From: an uncultured Anaerolineae bacterium
GTDB taxonomy: Bacteria; Chloroflexota; Anaerolineae; CG2-30-64-16
Direction: 5' to 3'
Assembly: GCA_937124585.1 (NCBI GenBank)
Contig: CAKZKT010000137.1
Coordinates: 1 to 47,206 of the forward strand
Length of the DNA stretch: 47,206 bases
In this document: positions 18,445 to 28,500 of the stretch, in pieces
Layout of the letters: every line of letters begins with the position of its first letter
How positions within the stretch are numbered: position 1 is the stretch's first letter
Notes under the pieces: model-generated
Told to the model about the DNA's origin: nothing
Database searches by the model: none
What the model saw: only the letters and a program-made list of their open reading frames with translations
Position numbers and translations under genes: made by a program

Positions 18445-18475
18445 ATTCTATCACAGCGTTCTTTGTTTTGCACAA
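18445..18475 (-). promoter_or_regulatory. Extended -10 promoter candidate for the DapA-family gene
   Basis: On the minus strand TAGAAT (18450-18445) is preceded by TGA, giving an extended -10 (TGnTAGAAT). A TTGTGC element (18475-18470) lies 19 bases upstream, a slightly long spacer. It is divergent from the regulator promoter at 18497, so the two could be co-regulated. Confidence 0.45.
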
Positions 18476-18496
18476 CCGGCTTGTAATCTTTCCAAC

Positions 18497-18525
18497 TTGA
18501 CGCGATTGGCGACACGGGTTATAAT
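18497..18525 (+). promoter_or_regulatory. Strong sigma-70-type promoter of the regulator-kor operon
   Basis: TTGACG (18497-18502) and a perfect TATAAT (18520-18525) are separated by the ideal 17 bases. The local sequence is AT-rich compared with its surroundings. The predicted start point is about 18532, giving a leader of about 50 bases before the regulator ATG. Confidence 0.8.
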
Positions 18526-18528
18526 GCA

Positions 18529-18543
18529 ATCAATTCGATTGAT
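18529..18543. promoter_or_regulatory. Dyad operator candidate at the transcription start
   Basis: ATCAAT-TCG-ATTGAT is a perfect 6-3-6 inverted repeat starting four bases after the -10 box, so it covers the predicted start point. Its position suits a repressor site, most simply for the GntR-type regulator encoded immediately downstream (autoregulation, inferred). Confidence 0.55.
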
Positions 18544-18584
18544 CTAATAAATTGAAATAATTCGCACAAGCGGACTGCACGGCC

Positions 18585-19300
18585 ATGATCGTCTCTCAGA
18601 TCGAATCGGACTTCCTGCGCTATCTCCTCACCCATGACTGCCAGCCCGGCACACGTTTGCCCTCGCTCGAGGAGATCAGCGCGGAGGTGGGCATCAGCGT
18701 GGGCAAATTACGCGAGCAGTTCGAAGTGGCGCGCATGTTGGGCCTGGTGGAAGCCAGTCCGCGCAAAGGAATTCGCTGCCTGCCCTACGATTTCCTGCCT
18801 GCGGTGCGACTGAGCCTGATGGTTGCGCTTTCGCTGGATCGCGGGGCCTTCCGCGCGTTCGCCGATCTGCGCATCCACCTGGAGACGTCGTTCTGGGACG
18901 AGGCAGTCAGCCAGCTGACGGCCGCGGACATCGCTCAGCTCAACGAGCTGGTAGCCCAGGCCCAGGCCAAGCTCTCGGAGAATCGCATTCAGATTCCATA
19001 TCCCGAACATCGTCAGTTTCACCTGACGATCTTCAGCCGGCTGCAAAATCCATTTGTGCAGGCGTTGCTGGCAGCCTATTGGGATGCTTATGAGGCGGTC
19101 GAGTTCAACACGTACGCCGACTACAGCTATCTGCAGGAGGTGTGGAGCTATCACGAGCGCATTGTCAGGGCGATTGAGGCCGGCGACCATGTCGGCGGCA
19201 AAGAACTGCTGATCCAGCACATGCGCCTGATTGACAAAATGGGCGTGGCGCACGAAATTTCCATGCCGGCCAATGCGAAACAAACCCAAGGAGTGACGCT

Positions 19301-19304
<4 letters not shown>
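18585..19304 (+). CDS. GntR/FadR-type transcriptional regulator (FCD domain)
   Basis: A 239-residue regulator. A winged helix-turn-helix occupies about residues 5-70 (PGTRLPSLEEISAEVGISVGKLREQF, then a GLVEASPRKGIR wing). An all-helical FCD ligand domain spans about 85-225, with Asp/His residues (FADLRIHLE, HRQFHLTIFSRLQNP, YHERIVRAIEAGD) in positions that bind a metal in many FadR-family proteins. FCD ligands are usually carboxylates or fatty-acid derivatives, which would fit control of a 2-oxoacid oxidoreductase. The stop overlaps the korA start (ATGA), so the regulator and enzyme are translationally coupled. Confidence 0.9.
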
Positions 19305-21154
<1,850 letters not shown>

Positions 21155-21167
21155 CAGGAGGTTTGCT

Positions 21168-22214
21168 ATGACCACTGCTGAAGTCCCTGTGCGGGGCGTC
21201 AAAGTGAACGCGCTGGGCCTGGAGAAAAAAGCCTATCAGGCCGCGCCGTCCACCCTGTGCAAAGGCTGCGGCCACGACAGCATCAGCCAGCGCATCATGA
21301 ATGTCGCCTGGGAGCTGAGCCTCGACCAGACCCAGGTGGTGAAGATGAGCGGTATCGGCTGCAGCAGCAAGTCGCCCGCATATTTCCTGGGCTGGAGCCA
21401 CGCGTTCAACGGCGTGCATGGCCGCATGCCGGCCGTGGCCACCGGCGCGGTCGTCGCCAACCACAACCTGACCGTGATCGGTGTCAGCGGCGACGGCGAC
21501 ACCGCCTCCATCGGCACCGGCCAGTTCAAACACGCCGTGCGCCGCAACGTGCCCATGGTCTATATCGTGGAAAACAACGGCGTCTACGGCCTGACCAAAG
21601 GCCAGTTCAGCGCCACCGCCGACCTGGGTCAGCGGCTGAAATATGCCGGGGTGAACAACCTGCCGCCCCTCGACATCTGCATGGAGGCACTGGCCGCCAA
21701 CGCCACCTTCGTCGCGCGCAGCTTCGCAGGCGATCCCAAGCAGGTGGAAAGCCTGTTGAAAGCTGCGTTCAGCCATCGCGGCATCGCCGTGCTCGACATC
21801 ATCAGCCCGTGTGTGACCTTCAACAACCACGACGACTCGACCAAAAGCTACAGCTGGGGCCGTGCTCAGGAAACCCCCCTCAACGAGCTGAACTTCATCC
21901 CGGACTACGCCGAGATCACGATTGACGGCCGGTACGAGGGGGAGCTTCAGGTCGAAATGCATGATGGCTCGAAGATCGTCCTCAAAAAACTCGACCCGGA
22001 CTACGACCCGACCGACAAACTGAATGCCTTCCGCACGCTGGAAGAGGCGCGGCAGAAGCAACAGTTCATCACCGGTCTGATCTACGTTAACGAGCACGAA
22101 CGACCCGACTTACACGAGCTGCTGCACTTCTCGGACACCCCGCTGGTGTATCTGCCCGACGAGGTGCTGCGGCCAAGCCGTGAGACATTGGAAAAAGTTC
22201 TTGCCTCGCTGTGA
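21168..22214 (+). CDS. korB: 2-oxoacid:ferredoxin oxidoreductase, beta subunit
   Basis: A 348-residue TPP- and iron-sulfur-binding subunit. The ATG at 21168 is preceded by ACAGGAGGT, just after the korA stop; the frame further upstream overlaps korA and is rejected. Cysteines for one [4Fe-4S] cluster are visible: Cys31 and Cys34 (LCKGCGH), Cys65 (SGIGCSSK) and Cys215 (ISPCVTF), the spacing seen in archaeal and aerobic-type enzymes. The TPP/Mg motif is SGDGDTASIG ending in ENNGVYGLTKGQ. No separate delta-ferredoxin subunit is encoded here, so an external ferredoxin is presumed to accept electrons. Confidence 0.94.
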   Translation: MTTAEVPVRGVKVNALGLEKKAYQAAPSTLCKGCGHDSISQRIMNVAWELSLDQTQVVKMSGIGCSSKSPAYFLGWSHAFNGVHGRMPAVATGAVVANHNLTVIGVSGDGDTASIGTGQFKHAVRRNVPMVYIVENNGVYGLTKGQFSATADLGQRLKYAGVNNLPPLDICMEALAANATFVARSFAGDPKQVESLLKAAFSHRGIAVLDIISPCVTFNNHDDSTKSYSWGRAQETPLNELNFIPDYAEITIDGRYEGELQVEMHDGSKIVLKKLDPDYDPTDKLNAFRTLEEARQKQQFITGLIYVNEHERPDLHELLHFSDTPLVYLPDEVLRPSRETLEKVLASL

Positions 22215-22231
22215 TCGAATGAGGAGGCACC

Positions 22232-24787
22232 ATGCCCATCGTCGAAAAACTCGGCAGTTTTTTCCTGGGCCGCGAATATGATCTGAAGACCCGACAGGTG
22301 CTGCCGGACAGGCCGGTCAACTACGACGCGCGCGACCTGACCACCCACGCCCTCGTGGTCGGCATGACCGGCTCCGGCAAAACCGGCCTGTGCATTGACC
22401 TGATCGAGGAGGCCGCACTGGACGGTGTGCCGGCGATCATGATTGATCCGAAAGGCGACATCACCAATCTGCTGCTGACCTTCCCCGAGCTGAGGCCGGA
22501 GGACTTCCTGTCGTGGATCAATCCGGACGACGCCCGGCGCAAAGGGCAGACGCCGGAGGAGTTCGCGGCCGCCACCGCCAAAACCTGGCGCGAAGGCCTG
22601 GCGAGCTGGGAGCAAGGGCCAGAGCGCATCCGCGCCCTGAAAAGCGCGGTGGACTTCGCCATCTACACCCCCGGCTCGGAAGCAGGGTTGCCCGTCAGCA
22701 TCCTCAGCAGCTTCAAGGCGCCCGCGCTGGACTGGGACACCGAGACCGAGACGCTGCGCGATCGCATCCAGGGCACGGTGTCGGGCCTGCTGGGTCTGAT
22801 CGGCATCGCCGCCGATCCGGTGCGCAGCCGCGAACATATCCTGCTCTCGATGATCTTCGAGACAGCATGGCGGGCCGGCCAGGATCTGGACATCGCCCGG
22901 CTCATCATGCAGGTGCAAAACCCGCCGTTCTGTCAGATCGGCGTCTTCGACGTGGAGACCTTCTTCCCGGAAAAAGACCGCTTCGGCCTGGCGATGGCGC
23001 TCAACAACATCATCGCCTCGCCGAGCTTCGCGGCCTGGACGCAGGGCGATCCGCTCGACATCGGCGAGATGCTCTACACGTCCACGGGCAAGCCCCGCCA
23101 CACGATCTTCTACATCGCCCATCTGAGCGACGCCGAGCGCATGTTCTTCGTCACATTGCTCCTCGAACAGATCATCTCCTGGATGCGCAGTCAGCCCGGC
23201 ACCACCAGCCTGCGCGGCATCGTCTACATGGACGAGATCTTCGGCTTCTTCCCGCCCACGGCCAACCCGCCGAGCAAGAAGCCGATGCTGACGCTGCTCA
23301 AACAGGCGCGCGCCTTCGGCATAGGCATGGTGCTGACCACGCAGAACCCGGTGGATCTGGACTACAAAGGGCTGACGAACGCCGGCACCTGGTTCATCGG
23401 CAAGCTGCAGGCCGAGCGAGACAAAGCCCGGCTGATGGACGGCCTGGTGAGCGCCATGGCGGAAGCCGGCGCCGCAGCCGATCGCGCCAGCCTCGACCGC
23501 ACCATCTCCGCGCTCGACAACCGCGTCTTTCTGATGCACAACGTCAACCTGAAGGCGCCGGTCGTCTTCTATACCCGCTGGGCCATGAGCTATCTGCGCG
23601 GCCCATTGACGCGACAGCAGGTCAAGATGCTCATGGCAGACCGCAAAGCGCAAGTCGCGATCCAAAAGGCAGCCAGCGTCGCCGCGCCGGGCACGGCCGT
23701 CGGCCAGCCCACAGAAATCTCGGCCGCCAGGCTGCCGGCCGGCCTGACGACGCAGCCGCCGGTGTTGCCGCCCACCATCAAACAGACCTATCTGCCGGTG
23801 GCGCTCACCGAAAGCCAGGGCCTGCGCCGGGTGGCCGACAAAGTGGGCAGCAGCATCCAGCCGACCGAGCGACGGCTGGTCTACTCGCCCGCGTTGATCG
23901 GCTTCGCCAGCGTCCGCTTCGTGGACCGCAAATACGACCTCGACGAAATCCAGGACCTTGCCCTGCTGCTGCCGCTCGCGGAAAGCAGCAAGGTGGTCTC
24001 CTGGAAGGCGGCACAGCCGATCGGGATCGAGCCGCGCGATCTGGCCGAACGGCCGGAGACCGATGCGTTCTTCGCGCCGAACCTGCCGGCAGCTGTGACG
24101 GATGCGCGGGCTTTCAGCCGGCTGACGAGCGATCTGGCCGATCATCTGTATCAGACTCAGACCTATCCCCTGCTCTACAATCCTGCCCTGAAACTCTACA
24201 GCCGGCCTGGCGAATCGGAACGCGACTTCAAGATCCGCTGTCAGCAGGCCGCGCGCGAGCAGCGCGACGCGATGATTGACAAACTGCGCGACAAATATCA
24301 GGTGCAGTTCGACCGCCTCCAGGACAAACTGGAGCGGGAGCGCCGCGAGCTGGCCGAGAGCGAGGGACAACTGAAGGGGCGCATCGGCGAAGAGGTGCTC
24401 TCTGGCCTGGCGACGGTCGCCGGCGCGCTGGGGATCTTGGGCCGGCGCAGCAGCAGCCTGCGCGGCCTGACCAGTGCGGCCACACGGCGACGCATCACCG
24501 CGCAGGCACAAGCCAACGTTGCCGAGTCGAAGGCCGAGATCGCCCGCCTGGAGGCGCAAATCGCGGCGCTGAAGAGCGCCATGGAAGAAGACGTCAACCA
24601 GGTGACGCAGCAATGGACCACGGCCACCGAAACGCTGCAACAGGTCAAAGTCACGCCGCGCAAGACCGACATTAATGTGCAGACGGTGGCGCTGGCCTGG
24701 GCGCCAGCCTGGGAGGTGACTTACGAGGATGCCCGCGGCCGCAGTCGCACCGAGTCGGTATCGGCATACCTCGTCGAGACCGCATGA
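22232..24787 (+). CDS. HerA-type P-loop ATPase with C-terminal coiled coil
   Basis: An 851-residue ATPase of the HerA/FtsK-like additional-strand class. Walker A is GMTGSGKTG at residues 44-52 (Lys50). Walker B is IVYMDEIFGFFP with Asp334/Glu335, and TTQNPVDLDYKGL forms the sensor-like segment. From about residue 665 it is highly charged and coiled-coil-like, with Glu/Arg/Gln repeats interrupted by an Ala/Gly-rich stretch. The C-terminal 50 residues form a small beta-rich tail. HerA relatives pump DNA with NurA or act in defence, but no NurA, nuclease or methylase is adjacent. It starts 17 bases after korB with a good GAGGAGG, so it is probably in the same operon. Function is open. Confidence 0.85.
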   Translation: MPIVEKLGSFFLGREYDLKTRQVLPDRPVNYDARDLTTHALVVGMTGSGKTGLCIDLIEEAALDGVPAIMIDPKGDITNLLLTFPELRPEDFLSWINPDDARRKGQTPEEFAAATAKTWREGLASWEQGPERIRALKSAVDFAIYTPGSEAGLPVSILSSFKAPALDWDTETETLRDRIQGTVSGLLGLIGIAADPVRSREHILLSMIFETAWRAGQDLDIARLIMQVQNPPFCQIGVFDVETFFPEKDRFGLAMALNNIIASPSFAAWTQGDPLDIGEMLYTSTGKPRHTIFYIAHLSDAERMFFVTLLLEQIISWMRSQPGTTSLRGIVYMDEIFGFFPPTANPPSKKPMLTLLKQARAFGIGMVLTTQNPVDLDYKGLTNAGTWFIGKLQAERDKARLMDGLVSAMAEAGAAADRASLDRTISALDNRVFLMHNVNLKAPVVFYTRWAMSYLRGPLTRQQVKMLMADRKAQVAIQKAASVAAPGTAVGQPTEISAARLPAGLTTQPPVLPPTIKQTYLPVALTESQGLRRVADKVGSSIQPTERRLVYSPALIGFASVRFVDRKYDLDEIQDLALLLPLAESSKVVSWKAAQPIGIEPRDLAERPETDAFFAPNLPAAVTDARAFSRLTSDLADHLYQTQTYPLLYNPALKLYSRPGESERDFKIRCQQAAREQRDAMIDKLRDKYQVQFDRLQDKLERERRELAESEGQLKGRIGEEVLSGLATVAGALGILGRRSSSLRGLTSAATRRRITAQAQANVAESKAEIARLEAQIAALKSAMEEDVNQVTQQWTTATETLQQVKVTPRKTDINVQTVALAWAPAWEVTYEDARGRSRTESVSAYLVETA

Positions 24788-24793
24788 TCGCCA

Positions 24794-24826
24794 CAGGTAG
24801 GACAAGTTGTCAACTTGTCCTACCTG
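24794..24826. repeat. 33-bp near-perfect palindrome between convergent genes
   Basis: Two perfect 16-base arms (24794-24809, 24811-24826) around one central T; the core reads GTAGGACAAGTTG. It lies between the ends of the HerA-type gene (+) and the DUF4097-like gene (-) and includes the latter's stop codon. It can act as a bidirectional transcription stop (inferred) and looks like a dispersed genomic palindrome. Confidence 0.9.
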
Positions 24827-25749
24827 ATCGTAATCGCCCCCACGCGCGAGCGGAGATAGAGGTCGGTCGTCGGGTTTTGACCCACCTCTCCGCGCACCTC
24901 CTTGCCCACCAGCGCCTCACGGCTGCTGCGGCCCACCACCGGGAACGCGACCGAAACGTCGCCGATGTCGCTGCGCGCATCCAGACGGAACGCGCTCGCC
25001 TCGGGCAAGCGCAGCGAGATCTTGCCCACGTCGGTGGTGAATTCGTAGCGCGCGTTCGGCGCCAGCGCGGCGCTGAAATCCACCCCGGCCACGCGCGTCG
25101 CCACCCTCAGCTTCTGGACAGGCGTGACATCGGCCAGGATCACCTCGCCGACCTCCGCGTCCACGGTCACATCGCCCGTGATGCCGGTGATCTGCAAGCG
25201 TCCCACGCCCAACCCGGCGGCCAGGGTCGTCTGCCTGGGCACGGTGATCGTCAGATCGAGCTGCGATGTGCGGCTGCCCGCGTCCCCGACGAAGGGGCCG
25301 CTGACCCGCACCCATATTTTATCGCCGGCCTGATCTACCCGGACCTCGATCTCCTTCAAACGCCGGTCCGCCTCTTCGATCGAAGCACCGTGGCCGCGTT
25401 TCGTTCCCTCGATCCGCACCTGGCCGTCTGGTCCCGGCTGCACGCTGAGCGTGCCGACCGGCGCAGTCACATCCAGCGTCACCGGGCCGCCTACCGTGCG
25501 CACCTCATAGATCGGCGCGCTGGCCAGCGCGCCGGCGCCGCGCCATGGCATGGGCCACGCCGGCCACTCGCCATCCCAGTTGCGCAGCCGGTCACTCCAC
25601 GCCTGCAGCTCCGGGCCGACGCCGGCATCCAGGGCGCGCAACCCGCTCAGGGCCGCGTTGCCCGCTATCCACATCAACGTACAGCAGCAGCAACTGACGA
25701 ACAGCAACACAATGATCAAAGCAATCCAAAGGCCACGATTGTTATCCAT
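24820..25749 (-). CDS. DUF4097-like membrane-anchored beta-helix protein
   Basis: A 309-residue protein with an N-terminal anchor helix (about residues 6-28) carrying four consecutive Cys at 20-23. From about residue 105 it becomes a repetitive beta-strand region (VTLDVTAPVGTLSVQPG, LDLTITVP, LGVGRLQITGITGDVTVDAEVGEVIL, ISLRLPEASAFRLDARSDIGDVSV). This resembles the DUF4097/YvlB adhesin-like parallel beta-helix family. The last codons are read from the 33-bp palindrome. No enzyme motif is visible. Such proteins are often found with envelope-stress regulators, but none is adjacent here. Confidence 0.75.
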   Translation of the reverse strand: MDNNRGLWIALIIVLLFVSCCCCTLMWIAGNAALSGLRALDAGVGPELQAWSDRLRNWDGEWPAWPMPWRGAGALASAPIYEVRTVGGPVTLDVTAPVGTLSVQPGPDGQVRIEGTKRGHGASIEEADRRLKEIEVRVDQAGDKIWVRVSGPFVGDAGSRTSQLDLTITVPRQTTLAAGLGVGRLQITGITGDVTVDAEVGEVILADVTPVQKLRVATRVAGVDFSAALAPNARYEFTTDVGKISLRLPEASAFRLDARSDIGDVSVAFPVVGRSSREALVGKEVRGEVGQNPTTDLYLRSRVGAITIR

Positions 25750-25989
25750 CTTCCACCTCGTCTGCCGTGAATCTGCGGCGCCACCACACGCTCACAGAGA
25801 ATGGTCAGGCATGGGCATTCTGTTTGCAATACGGAGAGGAGCGCGACGAGGTTTCAAAACGGCAATTGCCCGGCCATGAATGGACAAATTGCTGCCGATC
25901 AGGTAACATGATGTCAGGCAGTCCTCTTGCGCGTGGTCATGTCGCGCTTTGGTAGCACGTGCTCCAAACCGTCGAAGGGAGCTTTCTGT

Positions 25990-26997
25990 ATGCAATACCG
26001 CACTCTGGGCCGCACAGGCGTCCAGGTGTCCAGCCTGTGCTTCGGCACGATGTCGTTCGGCGGCGACGCGGACGAGGCGACCGCCGCCGCGCTGTTCAAC
26101 CGCTGTCGCGAAGCCGGCATCAACTTTTTCGACTGTGCGAACGTCTACAATCGGGGCCGTTCCGAGGAGATCCTCGGCCGGCTGATCGCTGAAGCAGGAT
26201 GTCGCGAGGAGGTGATCATCACCTCGAAGGTGGGGTTCCCGATGGGACCGGATGTGAACACGCGCGGCGCATCGCGGCGACACATCATGCGCCAGGTCGA
26301 GGGCAGCCTGAGGCGGCTGCGCACCGATTGGATTGACATCTATTTCCTGCACGGACCGGACCCGAAAACGCCGGTCGAGGAAATCCTGCGCGCCTTCGAC
26401 GACCTCGTGCGTCAGGGCAAAACCCTCTATGCCGGGGTGAGCAACTGGGCGGCCTGGCAGATCGCGCGGGCGCTGGGCATCGCCGACCTGAAAAACCTCA
26501 ACCGGTTCGCATGCATTCAGCCGATGTACAATCTGGTGAAACGCCAGGCCGAGGTCGAGCTGTTGCCCCTGGCGCAGGCGGAACAACTGGGGGTGATCAC
26601 CTACAGCCCGCTGGGCGGCGGCTTGCTGACCGGGAAATTCGGGACGAGTCGGCGGCCAGAATCAGGCCGGCTTACGGTCAACAAGATCTATCAGGCGCGC
26701 TATGGCGATCCGATCAATTTCGAGATAGCAGACCGTCTGACCGCCTATGCCGCGGATCACGGCGTACATCCGGCGACGCTGGCGGTGGCCTGGGTCATGA
26801 CGCATCCGGCGGTCACGGCGCCGATTATCGGCGCGCGCAACCTGGACCAAATCGAGCCATCGCTGCGTGCCGCCGACTTCCCCATGACCCCGGAGATGCG
26901 GGCTGAGCTTTCGGCCCTGTCGCCAGAGCCGCCGCCGGCCACTGATCGCAGCGAAGAGAAGAAGAGAATGGCATATCAGGGTGTCTTGTCGGGATAA
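25990..26997 (+). CDS. Aldo/keto reductase
   Basis: A 335-residue TIM-barrel NADPH-dependent oxidoreductase. All four catalytic residues are visible: Asp48 and Tyr53 (FDCANVYNRG), Lys80 (ITSKVGF) and His121 (YFLHGPD). The cofactor-binding end shows TYSPLGGGLLTGKF and APIIGARNLDQIEPSLRA. I chose the ATG at 25990 because the family begins with MQYRTLGRTG and a GAAGGGA lies upstream; the frame is open to 25927. The 240-base gap before it, divergent from the DUF4097-like gene, shows no promoter I would defend. The physiological substrate is unknown. Confidence 0.92.
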   Translation: MQYRTLGRTGVQVSSLCFGTMSFGGDADEATAAALFNRCREAGINFFDCANVYNRGRSEEILGRLIAEAGCREEVIITSKVGFPMGPDVNTRGASRRHIMRQVEGSLRRLRTDWIDIYFLHGPDPKTPVEEILRAFDDLVRQGKTLYAGVSNWAAWQIARALGIADLKNLNRFACIQPMYNLVKRQAEVELLPLAQAEQLGVITYSPLGGGLLTGKFGTSRRPESGRLTVNKIYQARYGDPINFEIADRLTAYAADHGVHPATLAVAWVMTHPAVTAPIIGARNLDQIEPSLRAADFPMTPEMRAELSALSPEPPPATDRSEEKKRMAYQGVLSG

Positions 26998-27080
26998 ATT
27001 ACGAGTTTAACACAAAACTACACGAATAACCGAAGTTGCAGAATCTGTTTTGTAGTAGAATATAATTGTTTATCGCCCCG

Positions 27081-27112
27081 CGTGCCAGGCACCCTCTCAG
27101 GTGCCTGGCACG
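27081..27112. repeat. Dispersed GTGCCAGGCA palindrome, copy 2
   Basis: Perfect 13-base arms (27081-27093, 27100-27112) around a CTCTCA loop. It lies in the convergent gap between the aldo/keto reductase and the E2 gene, where it may act as a terminator hairpin, though no T-tract follows on either strand. Confidence 0.93.
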
Positions 27113-27128
27113 TCTGGCAACTTTCAGA

Positions 27129-28403
27129 TTACAGCAGCAGCCGCAGCGGTTGCTCCAAGGCCGCCTTGAACGCCTGCATGAAACGCGCCGCCTCTGCGCC
27201 GTCGGTGACGCGGTGATCGGCCGAGATGGTCGCCTTCATGCGCGTGCCCACCGCCAGCTGACCGTCCTTCACCACCGGCATCTGCTTCACGGTGCTGACC
27301 GCCAGGATCGCTGCCTGGCCGGGGCCGATGATGGCGATGAAGTTCTCGACGTCGAACATCCCCAGATTGGAAATGGTGAAGGTGCCCCCCACCATGTCGT
27401 CCGGCTTCATGCGGCCTTCGCGCGCACGGGCGACCAGTTCGCGCGCCTCGACCGCGATCTGCGCCAACGGCTTTTTATCGCAATCCCGCACGACCGTGAC
27501 AACCAGGCCCGCCTCGCGCGCCACCGCGATGCCGATGTTCACCGACTCGTGCACCCGGATCTCGTCTCCCGCAAACGTGGCATTCAGGTTGGGGAACTGG
27601 CGGAGCGCCAGCGCAGCGGCCTTGACGATGAAATCATTGACAGAGATCTTTTCGTTTTCCGGCAACAGGGCGTTAAGCTGGCTGCGCAACGCCATCGCCG
27701 CTTCCATGTCCACATCTACCGTGATGTAGAAATGCGGCGCGGTGGTCTTGCTCTCCACCATGCGCCGGGCGATGGTCTGGCGCATGCCCGTGAGCGGCAC
27801 GGCCCGGTAACCTTCGGGGGTCGGCTCATAGGATGGGATCGGCATGGGCGGCGCAACGACCGGCGCCGGCGCGACCTTCGCCTCCTGGGCGGCCCGATCC
27901 TGCGCGGCCAGGTATGCCTCGATATCGCGCTTGATGATCCGACCGCCGGGGCCGGTGCCGATCACCTGGCGCAGGTCAATTCCCAGCTCGCTCGCCATGC
28001 GCAACGCCACCGGCGACGCGGCCAGCCGGCCGCCCTCCAGTGCCGGTTGCGGCGCCTGTGCCGGCGCGGTCACCGCCGGGGCCTCGGCCCGGACCTCGGC
28101 TTTGGCCGCGACCGACGACGGCGCCGCTGGCCCGACGCCCAGCGCGGCCAGGTTCACCATTTCGCCGGGCTCGCCGATCACCGCGATCGGGGTGCCGATC
28201 GGCACGCTCTCGCCGACCGGCACCAGGATCTTGTGCAAAACGCCGCTGCGAAAGGCGGGAACCTCGACGCTGGCCTTGTCAGTCTCGATGATAGCAATCG
28301 TCTCGCCCTGCCCGACCGACTCGCCTTCTTTCTTAACCCACTCGCCCAGCTTGCCCTCACGCATGTCGAAGCCCAGCTTGGGCATGTTGATGAGTTCAGC
28401 CAT
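27129..28403 (-). CDS. pdhC: 2-oxoacid dehydrogenase complex E2 (dihydrolipoamide acyltransferase)
   Basis: A 424-residue E2 core enzyme that transfers the acyl group from lipoate to CoA. A single N-terminal lipoyl domain carries Lys43 in IETDKASVEV. An Ala/Pro-rich linker follows (about 85-128). The peripheral subunit-binding domain is about 130-165 (ASPVALRMASELGIDL, then GTGPGGRIIKRDIEAYL). The catalytic domain ends with the active-site SADHRVTDGA (His397, Asp401). The ATG has GAGGAG upstream. It is the last gene of the E1-alpha/E1-beta/E2 cluster; E3 is not in the window. Pyruvate, acetoin or branched-chain specificity is not decided by this sequence. Confidence 0.94.
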   Translation of the reverse strand: MAELINMPKLGFDMREGKLGEWVKKEGESVGQGETIAIIETDKASVEVPAFRSGVLHKILVPVGESVPIGTPIAVIGEPGEMVNLAALGVGPAAPSSVAAKAEVRAEAPAVTAPAQAPQPALEGGRLAASPVALRMASELGIDLRQVIGTGPGGRIIKRDIEAYLAAQDRAAQEAKVAPAPVVAPPMPIPSYEPTPEGYRAVPLTGMRQTIARRMVESKTTAPHFYITVDVDMEAAMALRSQLNALLPENEKISVNDFIVKAAALALRQFPNLNATFAGDEIRVHESVNIGIAVAREAGLVVTVVRDCDKKPLAQIAVEARELVARAREGRMKPDDMVGGTFTISNLGMFDVENFIAIIGPGQAAILAVSTVKQMPVVKDGQLAVGTRMKATISADHRVTDGAEAARFMQAFKAALEQPLRLLL

Positions 28404-28500
28404 TCGTGCTCTCCTCTGACAGGGATCAGGCGTCGCAAGCCAGGAGCCGGCGCAGCGCCAGCTTGCCGCAGCCCGGCGCCCGACTCGCGCTCGCCGACAC

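Noticed and set aside
22082-24805. 907-codon antisense open frame on the minus strand
   Set aside because: It is fully opposite the HerA-type ATPase, rich in Arg/Gly/His/Gln, with no family motif. It is a GC-driven shadow.
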